Of a stretch of DNA of 64,000 bases, positions 37,135-45,867 are shown in pieces. Each line of letters starts with the position of its first letter. Position 1 is the stretch's first letter. Source of the DNA: Granulosicoccus sp047634635 (GTDB lineage: Bacteria; Pseudomonadota; Gammaproteobacteria; Granulosicoccales; Granulosicoccaceae); the NCBI GenBank assembly GCA_047634635.1, contig JBLIIE010000003.1, positions 20,275 through 84,274 on the forward strand. Direction: 5' to 3'. The notes beneath the pieces were generated by a model. It worked only from the letters and a program-made list of their open reading frames with translations. It had not been told where the DNA came from and searched no databases. The translations under genes were made by a program, and so were the position numbers.

Positions 37135-39276
37135 TCACAACAGATTTAAAACCTTAAGCGCAAAGGCCTGCTCAATAGCAACATCAACCAAGCTGGCATA
37201 GCGACCCGTCTCTCCAAAATGCCCCGAACTCATATTAGTTTTCAATAAGAGTATTTGTTCATCACAGCGCATATGTCGGTGGCGTGCAACCCACTTGGCT
37301 GGTTCCCAATACGTGACTCTGGGATCAGACACCCCTGCTGTTACAAGCATTGGCGGATATTCGCGTGCCTGTACATTATCGTACGGTGAATACGACTTGA
37401 TATCCAGATAAGCCTGCACGTCTTCTTTCGGGTTTCCCCATTGAGACCACTCACCCGGAGTCAATGGCAATGTGTCATCCAGCATGGTGTTCAGGACATC
37501 AACAAAGGGCACGTCTGCAACCGCACCACCCCATAAATCGCAAATCCGGTTTAGTGCCGCACCCACGAGCAATCCACCCGCAGAGCCACCCGCTATTACG
37601 ATATTACCAGCCTTGGTATATTGCTCTTCCACCAAATATTCACCCACAGCGATTAGGTCATCCATACTTTTCGGTTTCCCCCCGAATCGCGCAGCCTCAT
37701 ACCACGCGCGCCCCTTCTCCTGGCCACCGCGGACATGCGCTATGACGTAGACAAATCCCCGATCAACTAGAGACAAGCGTGTTGTTCCAAATGAAGCAGG
37801 CGATGACGAACCGTAAGCGCCGTAAGCGCTCAACCAGCAAGGTGCAGAACCATCAATGGGTGTGTTTTTGTGATGCAAGATGGTTAACGGCACCATTTCA
37901 CCATCAGATGATTTTGCGTAGCGACGAGCTACCTCATAGTGTTCAGAATCATGACCACTGGGAATGTGATCTTCCTTGAGCAATTGCCGAGCAGCGGTAG
38001 GCATATGATACTTAAACGTCTGAGAAGGAGTTGCAGGTGACTCGTACTCAAATTGAAAGGTATCTTCATCAAATTCTACTAATGGATCGAGACTCAGAGC
38101 GAAAGCTTCTTCGGTGAACTCAATACGGTGGGTTTGCTTTTCTTCATTATGTCGATAACAAATACACGGCAGGGCGTTTTCTCTCTCCATCCACATCACC
38201 CAGTTTTTGTAGGCGTAATGATCAAGCACCATACGACCAGGCTGATAAGGTAACCAATCTTGCCAGTGCTCTCTAGATGGTGTTTCGCAACTAGTCTCCA
38301 TGATTTTGAAGTCTACAGCCTCGTCCGCATTAGTTCGAATCAGGAAGCGGCTACCCTGATGATCAACGCTGTACTCGATACCCTCAGCTCTAGGTTCAAT
38401 GATTTGAGGAGCGCTGGTTATATCGCCTACCGGAATAAACCAGACTTCACTTTCATCATTCATGTCGGATGATATAAATACGAAGTCTGCTGACACACTT
38501 GTCCAAACCGAACAGAAAAAACGTGAATCTGTCTCTTCGTAGACCAGAACATCACTTTGTGTTTCTGTTCCAAGTTCGTGTCGAAAAACCTGGCTGGGCC
38601 GATGATCATCGTCCACCCGCGTGTAAAACAAATAGCTCTCATTCCCCCAAGCTGCCGATTCTACATCGCAAATGGTGTCCTTATCTTCACCGTTGGCTAA
38701 ATCGCGAATGAAGACGGTATACCGTTCTGAGCCCGTTGTATCTGCGCTCCAGGCAAGATGCGTATGTGCTGGACTGTATTCAACATCACCCGGATCAAAG
38801 TAGTCATGATCTGTTGCCTCTATATTAAAATCAATAAGAAGCTGCAGCTCACTTTCATCAATGTGCGCATCTTCCATGGAACGGCTACTTCCATCGGTCG
38901 GGCTTGTCGTATCACCCAGAGAAACTTCGTATGACATACGTGGGCACCTCCAATAGCTCGGATGTTCTTCGTCACCCTGATAGCGTTCTACATAACTCCA
39001 AGGGCCATCGTGATCAGGAAGCGAGGTATCGTCCGCCTGAATACGTCCTTTCATTTCGGCAACCAATGAATCCTGCAAATCTTTAGTATCAGCCATGACA
39101 GACTCAAACCAGTCGTTCTCACTGTCAAGATAGTGCTTGATATCAGCAGGCAATCGAGATGGATCATCCACGCACTCCTGCCAGTTATCGGCTCGTAGCC
39201 AACCGTAATCATCACAGGTTTCAACGCCATGAATTTGCGATTCAACAGGTATGCGTTTGGCTATGGGTGGATTCAT
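37135..39276 (-). CDS. ptrB: Prolyl oligopeptidase family protein (oligopeptidase B-like, S9A)
   Basis: A 713-residue serine peptidase with an N-terminal beta-propeller (residues about 70-400) and a C-terminal alpha/beta-hydrolase domain. The catalytic Ser is in GGSAGGLL near residue 560, the Asp in SDPRVTYWEPAKW near 647, and the His in SSGHFGETGR near 685. The ending differs slightly from the common GHGG form. YGAYGSSSPASF and HVRGGQEKGRAWYEAA are typical of oligopeptidase B, which cuts small peptides after Arg or Lys. There is no signal peptide. Its ATG overlaps the stop of the DsrK-like gene by 4 bases, so it is the last gene of that operon, an unexpected partner for redox genes. Confidence 0.9.
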   Translation of the reverse strand: MNPPIAKRIPVESQIHGVETCDDYGWLRADNWQECVDDPSRLPADIKHYLDSENDWFESVMADTKDLQDSLVAEMKGRIQADDTSLPDHDGPWSYVERYQGDEEHPSYWRCPRMSYEVSLGDTTSPTDGSSRSMEDAHIDESELQLLIDFNIEATDHDYFDPGDVEYSPAHTHLAWSADTTGSERYTVFIRDLANGEDKDTICDVESAAWGNESYLFYTRVDDDHRPSQVFRHELGTETQSDVLVYEETDSRFFCSVWTSVSADFVFISSDMNDESEVWFIPVGDITSAPQIIEPRAEGIEYSVDHQGSRFLIRTNADEAVDFKIMETSCETPSREHWQDWLPYQPGRMVLDHYAYKNWVMWMERENALPCICYRHNEEKQTHRIEFTEEAFALSLDPLVEFDEDTFQFEYESPATPSQTFKYHMPTAARQLLKEDHIPSGHDSEHYEVARRYAKSSDGEMVPLTILHHKNTPIDGSAPCWLSAYGAYGSSSPASFGTTRLSLVDRGFVYVIAHVRGGQEKGRAWYEAARFGGKPKSMDDLIAVGEYLVEEQYTKAGNIVIAGGSAGGLLVGAALNRICDLWGGAVADVPFVDVLNTMLDDTLPLTPGEWSQWGNPKEDVQAYLDIKSYSPYDNVQAREYPPMLVTAGVSDPRVTYWEPAKWVARHRHMRCDEQILLLKTNMSSGHFGETGRYASLVDVAIEQAFALKVLNLL

Positions 39277-40778
39277 GTAAGGACCAGTGCGTTGCCAACC
39301 AGATGATGCAAACTGGTGACGTGCACGCTAGAGAGATTATGGTGCGGTAATACGGAGGACAACTGCGTTTTGCAAATTGCACAAATAGCCACAAGATGGG
39401 TGACCTGGTCGGAAGTGACAACAGCTTGTAGCGCTTGTGCACGCGGAAGCGCCCCTTTTACTCGAAGGTCTATTAGATCGTCTGTTAACAGACCACCACC
39501 ACCACCACAACAAAAAGTAGCCTGCCCGATAGTATCTTTGCTCATATCCACAAGTTTGGGCACACTGGCCGCTAATAGTGCACGCGGTATCGTGAATTGT
39601 CCGCCAGGATCATCACCCATTCCAGCGCCACGCGCCACATTACACGAATCATGGTACGTCACCACAATGCCCTTGTTAGCTGAAGGATCAAGTTTGATGA
39701 CACCTTGTGTCAATAGTTGATGAGTGACTTCACAGATATGTTCTGCTCGAGGATGAGCTTTATCGAGAAATTCCAATGGCCCAATTAGTTCATCCAGAAA
39801 GCTGTAAGCCACTCGCCAGGCATGACCACATTCTCCAATAACAATTCTGTTTACACCGAGCCCCATGGCCGCGTGCTTGATGCGTAATGCTATCTCGCGC
39901 ATGTGATCGTGCTGCCCTGTGAAGAGACCGAAATTCGCCGCCTCTGAAGCTTCAGAACTGAAGGTCCAGCGAATACCCGCCATGTGCAACACCTTTGCAT
40001 AGCCGATCAATCCATCAACATGCGGCTCTGCAAAGAAATCTGCAGAAGGTGTAACCACCAACATATCTGCTGACTCATCGTCCAGTGGTAGCCGGACGTG
40101 GATACCGGTGTCTTCAAGGATGTCCTCTTCCAGATTTTCAAGAACATCTGCAAGTGCGCGTGGTTTCATTCCCAGGTTGTTACCAATAGTCTTAACTTTA
40201 GTGATGATTTCCTGAGAGTATTGTTGTCCAAGACCGACACTTGCCAATATTTCCCTACCAGCCATAGTGACCTCGGACGTATCGATACCCTTCGGGCAGT
40301 AGACGGTGCATCGGCGACATTCTGAACATTGATGAAAATAGGTATACCAGTCTTGCAGTAACTGCTTATCCAGTTTCCGTGCACCTACTAACCAGGGAAA
40401 CACTCTCCCCACGAGGGTAAAGTAGCGCCGGTAGACCGAACGCATTAAATCCTGACGAGCAACAGGCATGTTTTTAGGATCATGTGTTCCCAGAAAATAA
40501 TGGCACTTGTCAGTACAGGCTCCACACTTGGTGCATGTGTCGAGAAATACCCGTAAGCCACGACGTTCCTTTACCAACTGACCCAGGCGCTCAATTGCCT
40601 TGTCATGCCAATCTTCAACCAACGTGCCAGGAAGTCCCAGCGATTCTTGCACAACAGGTTCAGCCACCGCCGTATGACTCGTGGCCATGGCTCCTTCCTG
40701 TATCAAAGGAATAACACGATAGCGTCCGACGACGCTGGGCAGTTTCGAAAAGTCAGTACCAGAGGGAGTGTCACTCAC
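39273..40778 (-). CDS. DsrK/HdrD-like Fe-S protein with CCG domain
   Basis: A 501-residue protein likely at the cytoplasmic face of the membrane. Two [4Fe-4S] ferredoxin motifs are present: CTKCGACTDKC near residue 82 and CSECRRCTVYC near 152. The C-terminal half has the heterodisulfide-reductase CCG pattern, with DSCNVARG near 379, FCCGGGGGLL near 424 and AICAIC near 470, expected to bind a non-cubane [4Fe-4S] cluster. DsrK uses this site to reduce the DsrC trisulfide or disulfide. The start is GTG, overlapping the membrane subunit's stop by 4 bases. With DsrC and a DsrM-like subunit upstream, the three form a plausible DsrC:menaquinol or ubiquinol oxidoreductase. A glycolate-oxidase-like Fe-S subunit is a weaker alternative. 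Confidence 0.85.
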   Translation of the reverse strand: MSDTPSGTDFSKLPSVVGRYRVIPLIQEGAMATSHTAVAEPVVQESLGLPGTLVEDWHDKAIERLGQLVKERRGLRVFLDTCTKCGACTDKCHYFLGTHDPKNMPVARQDLMRSVYRRYFTLVGRVFPWLVGARKLDKQLLQDWYTYFHQCSECRRCTVYCPKGIDTSEVTMAGREILASVGLGQQYSQEIITKVKTIGNNLGMKPRALADVLENLEEDILEDTGIHVRLPLDDESADMLVVTPSADFFAEPHVDGLIGYAKVLHMAGIRWTFSSEASEAANFGLFTGQHDHMREIALRIKHAAMGLGVNRIVIGECGHAWRVAYSFLDELIGPLEFLDKAHPRAEHICEVTHQLLTQGVIKLDPSANKGIVVTYHDSCNVARGAGMGDDPGGQFTIPRALLAASVPKLVDMSKDTIGQATFCCGGGGGLLTDDLIDLRVKGALPRAQALQAVVTSDQVTHLVAICAICKTQLSSVLPHHNLSSVHVTSLHHLVGNALVLT

Positions 40779-41521
40779 GATGATGACGACTCATCGTTTG
40801 AACCTGTTCGGATTTTAGCGGCTGTATCGCGTTGATTAAGTGTAGGACTGAAAAGAATCCCAAGTCCATGTAGCAATTTGCTAACAGGGAACACTATGAT
40901 AAGTACAAGAACAAGTAGTAAATGAATCAACAGAACGGCGCTGTCAGGAAGAGGCTGCCAATGGAATGTCATTGCACCTCGAAAAAACTGACCAACCGCA
41001 AAGGTATCCACTGGCCAGAGACGTTTTAAACATAAACCTGAAACCGCAATAGCGATAAGTAATAACAAATGTAGGTAATCACTTGGGGCTGATATGTACC
41101 GCAGTCTGTCTACAAGAACTCTGCGAGCGAGCAATATGCTCAACCCAAAAACCATAGCGCCTGCAGCCCAGCCGCTCCATATTATAAAGGGTATAATTAC
41201 AGGTGGAAGCTGCTCAAAAATAAAGCGCGCGTGCATGATTAAAACAAACAACAACCCATAGTGAAACAATATACTCGCCAGCCAGGTTGTTTTACTCGCC
41301 CGCAAAAGAGCACGAAATGCGAATAACTCAAGCGTCAGTCTGCCGATAACACCCAAATGTGTTTTGGGTGCAGGTGTTAACGGAATTGGCAAAGGTGATG
41401 GCGTTTTGGCCCACTGTAACAATCTGTAGCTGGTAGCCACGAGAGCCCAAAGCAACGCAACAGTAAAACCAATGCCCAGAAGCACGTCAGACACAGCCAG
41501 TGGGTTTGGGAAGCCCTGCAT
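40775..41521 (-). CDS. DsrM/NarI-like membrane subunit (cytochrome b type)
   Basis: A 248-residue membrane protein with about five or six hydrophobic helices. Histidines lie within or near the helices (FHYGLLFVLIMHARF, LHLLLLIAIAVSG, LLIHLLLVLVL) in positions suited to bind heme b as in NarI and DsrM. The ATG at 41521 is chosen. It overlaps the dsrC 3' end by 35 bases, while an in-frame upstream ATG at 41596 would run deep through the DsrC C-terminus. The job would be to exchange electrons between the quinone pool and the Fe-S partner encoded next. Confidence 0.8.
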   Translation of the reverse strand: MQGFPNPLAVSDVLLGIGFTVALLWALVATSYRLLQWAKTPSPLPIPLTPAPKTHLGVIGRLTLELFAFRALLRASKTTWLASILFHYGLLFVLIMHARFIFEQLPPVIIPFIIWSGWAAGAMVFGLSILLARRVLVDRLRYISAPSDYLHLLLLIAIAVSGLCLKRLWPVDTFAVGQFFRGAMTFHWQPLPDSAVLLIHLLLVLVLIIVFPVSKLLHGLGILFSPTLNQRDTAAKIRTGSNDESSSS

Positions 41522-41846
41522 ATCGACAGGCCTGCTTGGCAGGACCTCTTGGAAACAGTTCGTACAGGTACTTACTATTCCCTTTTTCTTGACCAAACCG
41601 TTTGCCGATCTGTTTGGTCAGAATTCGGATCGCTGGTGCTATTTCGTAATTCTCGTAGTATTCCTGCAGAAAACCAATGACTTCCCAGTGGGCCTCACTT
41701 AATTCGATGGAGTCAGCCTTTGCCAGCTCGATAGCAAGCTCACGCGTCCAGTCAGATCGACTCTTCAAATAGCCTTCGTGATCTTTGTCCAGAGAATCGA
41801 TCAGTTCACTCATAGAAAAATCAGACACCGGTAGTGAAAAAGTCAT
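41487..41846 (-). CDS. dsrC: DsrC/TusE family sulfur-carrier protein with both C-terminal cysteines
   Basis: A 119-residue small cytoplasmic protein. The C-terminal arm reads LFPRGPAKQACRYAGLPKPTGCV, with both conserved cysteines, CysB in QACRYAGL and CysA as the penultimate residue. True DsrC has both, while TusE usually keeps only the last. LSEAHWEVIGFLQEYYENYEIAPAIRIL is the other family signature. DsrC carries sulfur as a persulfide or trisulfide between sulfite reductase and the DsrMK complex, or acts as a redox regulator where sulfite reductase is absent. Here it sits 15 bases after the CbiX-like gene and overlaps the membrane subunit gene. Confidence 0.92.
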   Translation of the reverse strand: MTFSLPVSDFSMSELIDSLDKDHEGYLKSRSDWTRELAIELAKADSIELSEAHWEVIGFLQEYYENYEIAPAIRILTKQIGKRFGQEKGNSKYLYELFPRGPAKQACRYAGLPKPTGCV

Positions 41847-41861
41847 TTCTTGGAACCTATT

Positions 41862-42221
41862 CTAAAGGGCAAGCTTGAGCAAAACATCAACCAACTCATC
41901 AGATGTACCCAGGTAATCGGTAATGTGAATATCCATATTCGGGTATTCGACTTGTTTAATTGCCACCTGCTCGGGTATGTCGTCAGCCACATGGGCCCCG
42001 CGTGCCAGAAAGTACGGTACAACACTTACACTGGTCGCCCCTTTCTCTACACAAGTTTGAATCCCATTGGGTATCAAAGGATCGCAAAGTTCCAGAAACG
42101 CATATTCAACTATATCGAATCGAGACTTGGCTTTCGTCGCCAAACGCTCGGTTAAGCGTGCAATTTCAGCATTGGATTCAGCACGACGGCTGCCGTGCGC
42201 GACTAGCAGAATAGCTTTCAT
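41862..42221 (-). CDS. CbiX/SirB-like chelatase domain protein
   Basis: A 119-residue single-domain protein of the class II chelatase family. The opening AILLVAHGSRRAESNAEI carries the conserved His. EYAFLELCDP contains the Glu expected in the active site, and VVPYFLARGAHVADDIP carries the second His. These small proteins insert cobalt or iron into sirohydrochlorin. Siroheme is the cofactor of sulfite reductases, so the position next to dsrC is suggestive. The start codon follows directly on the stop of the upstream dehydrogenase (TAA then ATG), so translation is coupled. Confidence 0.87.
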   Translation of the reverse strand: MKAILLVAHGSRRAESNAEIARLTERLATKAKSRFDIVEYAFLELCDPLIPNGIQTCVEKGATSVSVVPYFLARGAHVADDIPEQVAIKQVEYPNMDIHITDYLGTSDELVDVLLKLAL

Positions 42222-43580
42222 TTACGACTCTTCAGCTTTCATTTGATTTATAGCCTCGTCTCGCAGTTCTGACACTGCATTAGCATGACCATCAAAACCT
42301 TCATACGTAGCAAAACGATGTGTGTGCGGAGCCATTTCAGCGTAACCAGTTGCGGTCATGTGGCCCACTGAGCACGTTTTCATGAAATCGTGCACTCCTA
42401 GCGGTGAATGAGTACGAGCAGCCGCAGATGTTGGCAACACACAGTTAGGGCCCATCATGTAGTTGGCGATGGAACCCGCAGCATGCTCTCCCAACAGAAT
42501 TTCGCTGGCATTGCGAATATGCGCTAAATGCTCATAGGGAGTTTTCGATAACACCTGACAATGTTCCGGCGCATAGTCGTTGATGAACGCATAGGCCTCT
42601 GCTACGTTTGACGCTAACACTATTCCTCCACGCTGACCACTTAGTACGGTGGATGAATAACCGGCAAGCGTTTCATTTTGCCGGTCCCAGTACTGCGGAA
42701 TTGCCTTGCGAACAGCTTCTGCCAATTGCCGATCCCAAGTGACCAGAAATGAGCTGCTATCCGGACCATGTTCGGATTCAATAGTCATATCCAGTGCCGC
42801 TATGAGCGGATTGGCAGACTCATCAGCAAGAATAATGGTTTCGCTGGGCCCAGCGGGCAAACCCGGATCAATACGACCTGCGAGTACACGCTTAGCAGCG
42901 ACTAGCCAAGGGCTACCCGGGCCCACAATCTTAAAACAGCGAGGAACGCTGGCCGTTCCGTAAGCAGCGGCTGCAACAGCCTGCGCGCCACCCGCCTTGA
43001 AAACCTGTTCAACACCCGCAAGCCTAGCAGCGACTAATGTTGCTGGATCGACGTGACCATCAGGACCCGGAGGGGTGAGAATAATAGGCTGCGGTACGCC
43101 CGCTACTGATGCCGGAATGGCTGTCATAAGAGTAACTGAAGGGAAAGATCCCTTCCCTCTAGGTGAATAACACGCCACCGAATCAATAGGTGTGGCTCTC
43201 TCGCCCACCAAAACACCCGGGCGAATTTCCTTCATCCACATTTCTGGAGGTCGCTGAGCCTCATGGAAGCGACGAATATTGTCCGCCGAATATTCCAGCG
43301 TCTCAATCATTGCCCGGTCTATTTTGTCGAAGGCCTTGTCGATATCGGACTTTGAAGCCGCAATAAATTCAGCTCTTAGGCTGGCAGCACCGTCAAATTC
43401 GCGCCCAAAACGTGCAAGCGCTTCATCACCATCATTACGAACAGCTTCAATAATAGGACGGACACCGTTTATAAAGGTATCCAGATCGTCCTCAGCCCGG
43501 CTCAGGAGCTGTTCTCGCTCTGTAACGGTGAGTTGGGCCAGATCGTGTAAAGCCACCTCAGGATATTGCCGAACAGTCAT
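42222..43580 (-). CDS. HisD-family dehydrogenase, probably not histidinol dehydrogenase
   Basis: A 452-residue NAD-dependent zinc dehydrogenase of the histidinol dehydrogenase family. Recognisable parts are YSPRGKGSFPSVTLMTAIPA, KAGGAQAVAAAAYGT, GPGSPWLVAAKRV, AGPSETIILAD, APEHCQVL with the catalytic Glu-His pair, and GFDGHANAVSEL. Compared with E. coli HisD as I remember it, the zinc-site Gln (QAEHD) is Glu (ESEHG), and the Asp and His of DYIAGPNH are Asn and Cys (NYMMGPNC). The last zinc His is kept. The gene is not with other his genes. Relatives such as HpsN oxidise sulfopropanediol, so a sulfonate or another alcohol substrate is possible. It heads the DsrC-DsrMK operon. Confidence 0.82.
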   Translation of the reverse strand: MTVRQYPEVALHDLAQLTVTEREQLLSRAEDDLDTFINGVRPIIEAVRNDGDEALARFGREFDGAASLRAEFIAASKSDIDKAFDKIDRAMIETLEYSADNIRRFHEAQRPPEMWMKEIRPGVLVGERATPIDSVACYSPRGKGSFPSVTLMTAIPASVAGVPQPIILTPPGPDGHVDPATLVAARLAGVEQVFKAGGAQAVAAAAYGTASVPRCFKIVGPGSPWLVAAKRVLAGRIDPGLPAGPSETIILADESANPLIAALDMTIESEHGPDSSSFLVTWDRQLAEAVRKAIPQYWDRQNETLAGYSSTVLSGQRGGIVLASNVAEAYAFINDYAPEHCQVLSKTPYEHLAHIRNASEILLGEHAAGSIANYMMGPNCVLPTSAAARTHSPLGVHDFMKTCSVGHMTATGYAEMAPHTHRFATYEGFDGHANAVSELRDEAINQMKAEES

Positions 43581-43788
43581 AGATAACCATTTAAAAACGG
43601 TGGTTGATTAACATCCACCCGTACCTCCAGTATACCTTTTCGCTATGGCCAATATTCCCGATTCGCTTAGGCATTAGCGAGAAGACAGTTGCAACGTTAT
43701 TTCACCATATATTCGCGTGCTAACATCCGAATGAACTGACTATCACTCCATAAACCGCACAACAGATCTCATTTCCGACACCTGATCC

Positions 43789-45117
43789 ATGCCCACTGAC
43801 ATAAACACCTCTGCCTCGATACCCACTTCTACAGATAAGGTCGAGCACACCACAAGCTACTATGCAGCTTCAGCCAATAAGAGCCCAGAGCGAGAATGGC
43901 TAAATGATTCGATTGATGTCGATGTCTGCGTGATTGGTGGGGGATTCAGCGGGTTATCCGCTGCCTTGCATCTAACCGCTCAAGGTAGACATGTCACCCT
44001 CCTGGAGGGCGCCAAAATCGGCTGGGGGGCATCTGGTAGAAATGGCGGCCAACTGATACACGGACTGAATGCAAGTTTAAACACCGTCGGCAAACGCTAC
44101 GGGCAGGAAGCAGCCAATTTTATGGGCAGCCTCGTTCAGGAAGGTGCTAGCGTCATTCGTCAGTTCGTTAAAGACCACAGCATTGAATGTGATCTAAAAC
44201 AGGGGAGTATTTTTGCCGCATTCAACGCTCGCCAAATGCGCGAGCTTGAAGCTAAGCAAGTCTTGTGGCGAAAGCACGGCATGGACGAACATGAAATGTT
44301 GGACAAAAACAGCATAAAAAATCACGTTGGCACCGATCAATACCTGGGTGGCATGCTGGATCACTCCGGTGGACATATTCACCCTCTTAATCTGGCACTG
44401 GGTGAGGCAGCTGCACTCGAAAAGCTTGGAGGCAAGATCTACGAGCAATCGAGGGTGACTCGCGTAGATTCCATTGAAGACAAACCTGTGGTAATCACTG
44501 CCAACGGTTCTGTCCGGTGCGAAACATTGGTGGTCTGTGGCAATGCTTATTTGGGCAAAAGCGTTCCAACCCTTAAATCTCGGGTAATGCCTGTGTCAAC
44601 TCAGATGATGGCAACAGAGCCACTGTCCGACGAATTAGCGAATGCGTTGCTGCCCACTGACAACTCAGTCGAAGATGTTCGCTACATTCTGGACTACTAT
44701 CGTTTATCAGCCGATAAGCGCTTATTGTGGGGCGGTGGCACCGTTTACGGCGGCACTGATCCCAGCGACGTCGTCACCAAATTACGCCCTAATATGGAAA
44801 AAGTGTTTCCAGAATTGTGCGGGGTAAAAATCTCCCATGCCTGGAGTGGAAATTTTGCGTTGACCTTCACCCGCGTTCCGTTACTAGGCAAACTCGGCCC
44901 AGACACTTTCTATGCAATGGGCTATAGCGGTCATGGCGTAACTGGCAGCCACCTATTCGGCAAATTACTTGCAGAAGCGATAGACGGAAAAACAGATCGA
45001 TTTGATCGCTTCGCTGCTCTGCCCTGGTATCCATTCCCGGGTGGACAACGATTTAGAGCGCCTTATTCGACAGTAGGCTCTTGGTGGTATGGCATGCGCG
45101 ACGCGCTTGGAGTATGA
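43789..45117 (+). CDS. FAD-dependent amine oxidase (PuuB-like), first copy
   Basis: A 442-residue DAO-family flavoenzyme. The FAD motif CVIGGGFSGLSAALHLTAQG is at about residues 48-67, with GWGASGRNGGQLIHGLN close behind, as in gamma-glutamylputrescine oxidase. DYYRLSADKRLLWGGGTVYGG near residue 310 and YSGHGVTGSHLFGKLLAEA near 385 are further family motifs. It would oxidise an N-acylated or gamma-glutamylated polyamine to the aldehyde. It is followed by a glutamine amidotransferase and a PuuA-like ligase in the same orientation. A second paralog closes the operon. Confidence 0.87.
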   Translation: MPTDINTSASIPTSTDKVEHTTSYYAASANKSPEREWLNDSIDVDVCVIGGGFSGLSAALHLTAQGRHVTLLEGAKIGWGASGRNGGQLIHGLNASLNTVGKRYGQEAANFMGSLVQEGASVIRQFVKDHSIECDLKQGSIFAAFNARQMRELEAKQVLWRKHGMDEHEMLDKNSIKNHVGTDQYLGGMLDHSGGHIHPLNLALGEAAALEKLGGKIYEQSRVTRVDSIEDKPVVITANGSVRCETLVVCGNAYLGKSVPTLKSRVMPVSTQMMATEPLSDELANALLPTDNSVEDVRYILDYYRLSADKRLLWGGGTVYGGTDPSDVVTKLRPNMEKVFPELCGVKISHAWSGNFALTFTRVPLLGKLGPDTFYAMGYSGHGVTGSHLFGKLLAEAIDGKTDRFDRFAALPWYPFPGGQRFRAPYSTVGSWWYGMRDALGV

Positions 45118-45126
45118 GAATTACCT

Positions 45127-45867
45127 ATGATTTCTTCTGAAGACACACCGAAAGCTCGCATTCGGCTAGGCGTACTACAAGCCGGAAGAGTTCCGGATGA
45201 AATGGCGGATCAACACGCCGACTATGATCAACTTTTCGTCGATCTACTCGGCGCCAACGCGTTTGATTATCGTCATTGGGCAGTACTTGACGGGAAATTT
45301 CCAAGCAGCACGGCCGACGCCGATGCGTGGTTAATTACTGGCTCACGATTTGGCACTTATGAGGATCACGATTGGATTCCACCCCTGGAGAAATTTATCC
45401 GTGAAGTCTTTGCTGCAGATCAGCCCATGGTTGGTATTTGTTTTGGCCACCAGATTATTGCCCAAGCTATGGGTGGACGCGTCGAAAAATTCTCAGACGG
45501 TTGGTCTGTAGGGCGTGTTGAGTACAACCTTGATAAATCTGTTTTCGGCACTGGATCCTCATCAACCTCTGATCAAACCGCCTTACTGGCTTTCCATCAG
45601 GATCAGGTCGTTCAAGCACCCGAATCATCAATCACCGTGGGCAGTACGGATTTCTGCCAACACGCAGCGCTCCTTTATGGGAATCGTGCATTGACCCTAC
45701 AGCCCCATCCCGAATTCTATTCTGATTTTATCGACGGTCTGCTGGTTGCGCGTCGCGCTATACTGCCCCCAGCAATCATTGACAACGCGGCCGAAACACT
45801 TGCGCTACCCATTGTTCGCGAATCTATCGCAAATACGATCCGTAAATTTCTCAAGCGAGACTTATGA
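45127..45867 (+). CDS. Class I glutamine amidotransferase-like protein
   Basis: A 246-residue protein with a complete class I amidotransferase triad: the Cys in VGICFGHQIIAQAMGG near residue 102, and the His and Glu in LQPHPEF near 198. It resembles the stand-alone GuaA-like group rather than PuuD proper. In this operon it most likely hydrolyses or transfers a gamma-glutamyl group during polyamine breakdown. It begins 9 bases after the first FAD oxidase and overlaps the PuuA-like gene by 4 bases (ATGA). Confidence 0.86.
   Translation: MISSEDTPKARIRLGVLQAGRVPDEMADQHADYDQLFVDLLGANAFDYRHWAVLDGKFPSSTADADAWLITGSRFGTYEDHDWIPPLEKFIREVFAADQPMVGICFGHQIIAQAMGGRVEKFSDGWSVGRVEYNLDKSVFGTGSSSTSDQTALLAFHQDQVVQAPESSITVGSTDFCQHAALLYGNRALTLQPHPEFYSDFIDGLLVARRAILPPAIIDNAAETLALPIVRESIANTIRKFLKRDL

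Noticed and set aside
41522..41596. Upstream start for the DsrM-like subunit
   Set aside because: It would translate through the conserved DsrC C-terminus in another frame and add a non-hydrophobic Lys/Cys-rich leader unlike the family.
37135..43580. Classical dissimilatory sulfur oxidation (dsr) locus
   Set aside because: dsrA, dsrB, dsrEFH, dsrL, dsrJ, dsrO and dsrP are all missing from the window. Only DsrC, M-like and K-like parts are present.
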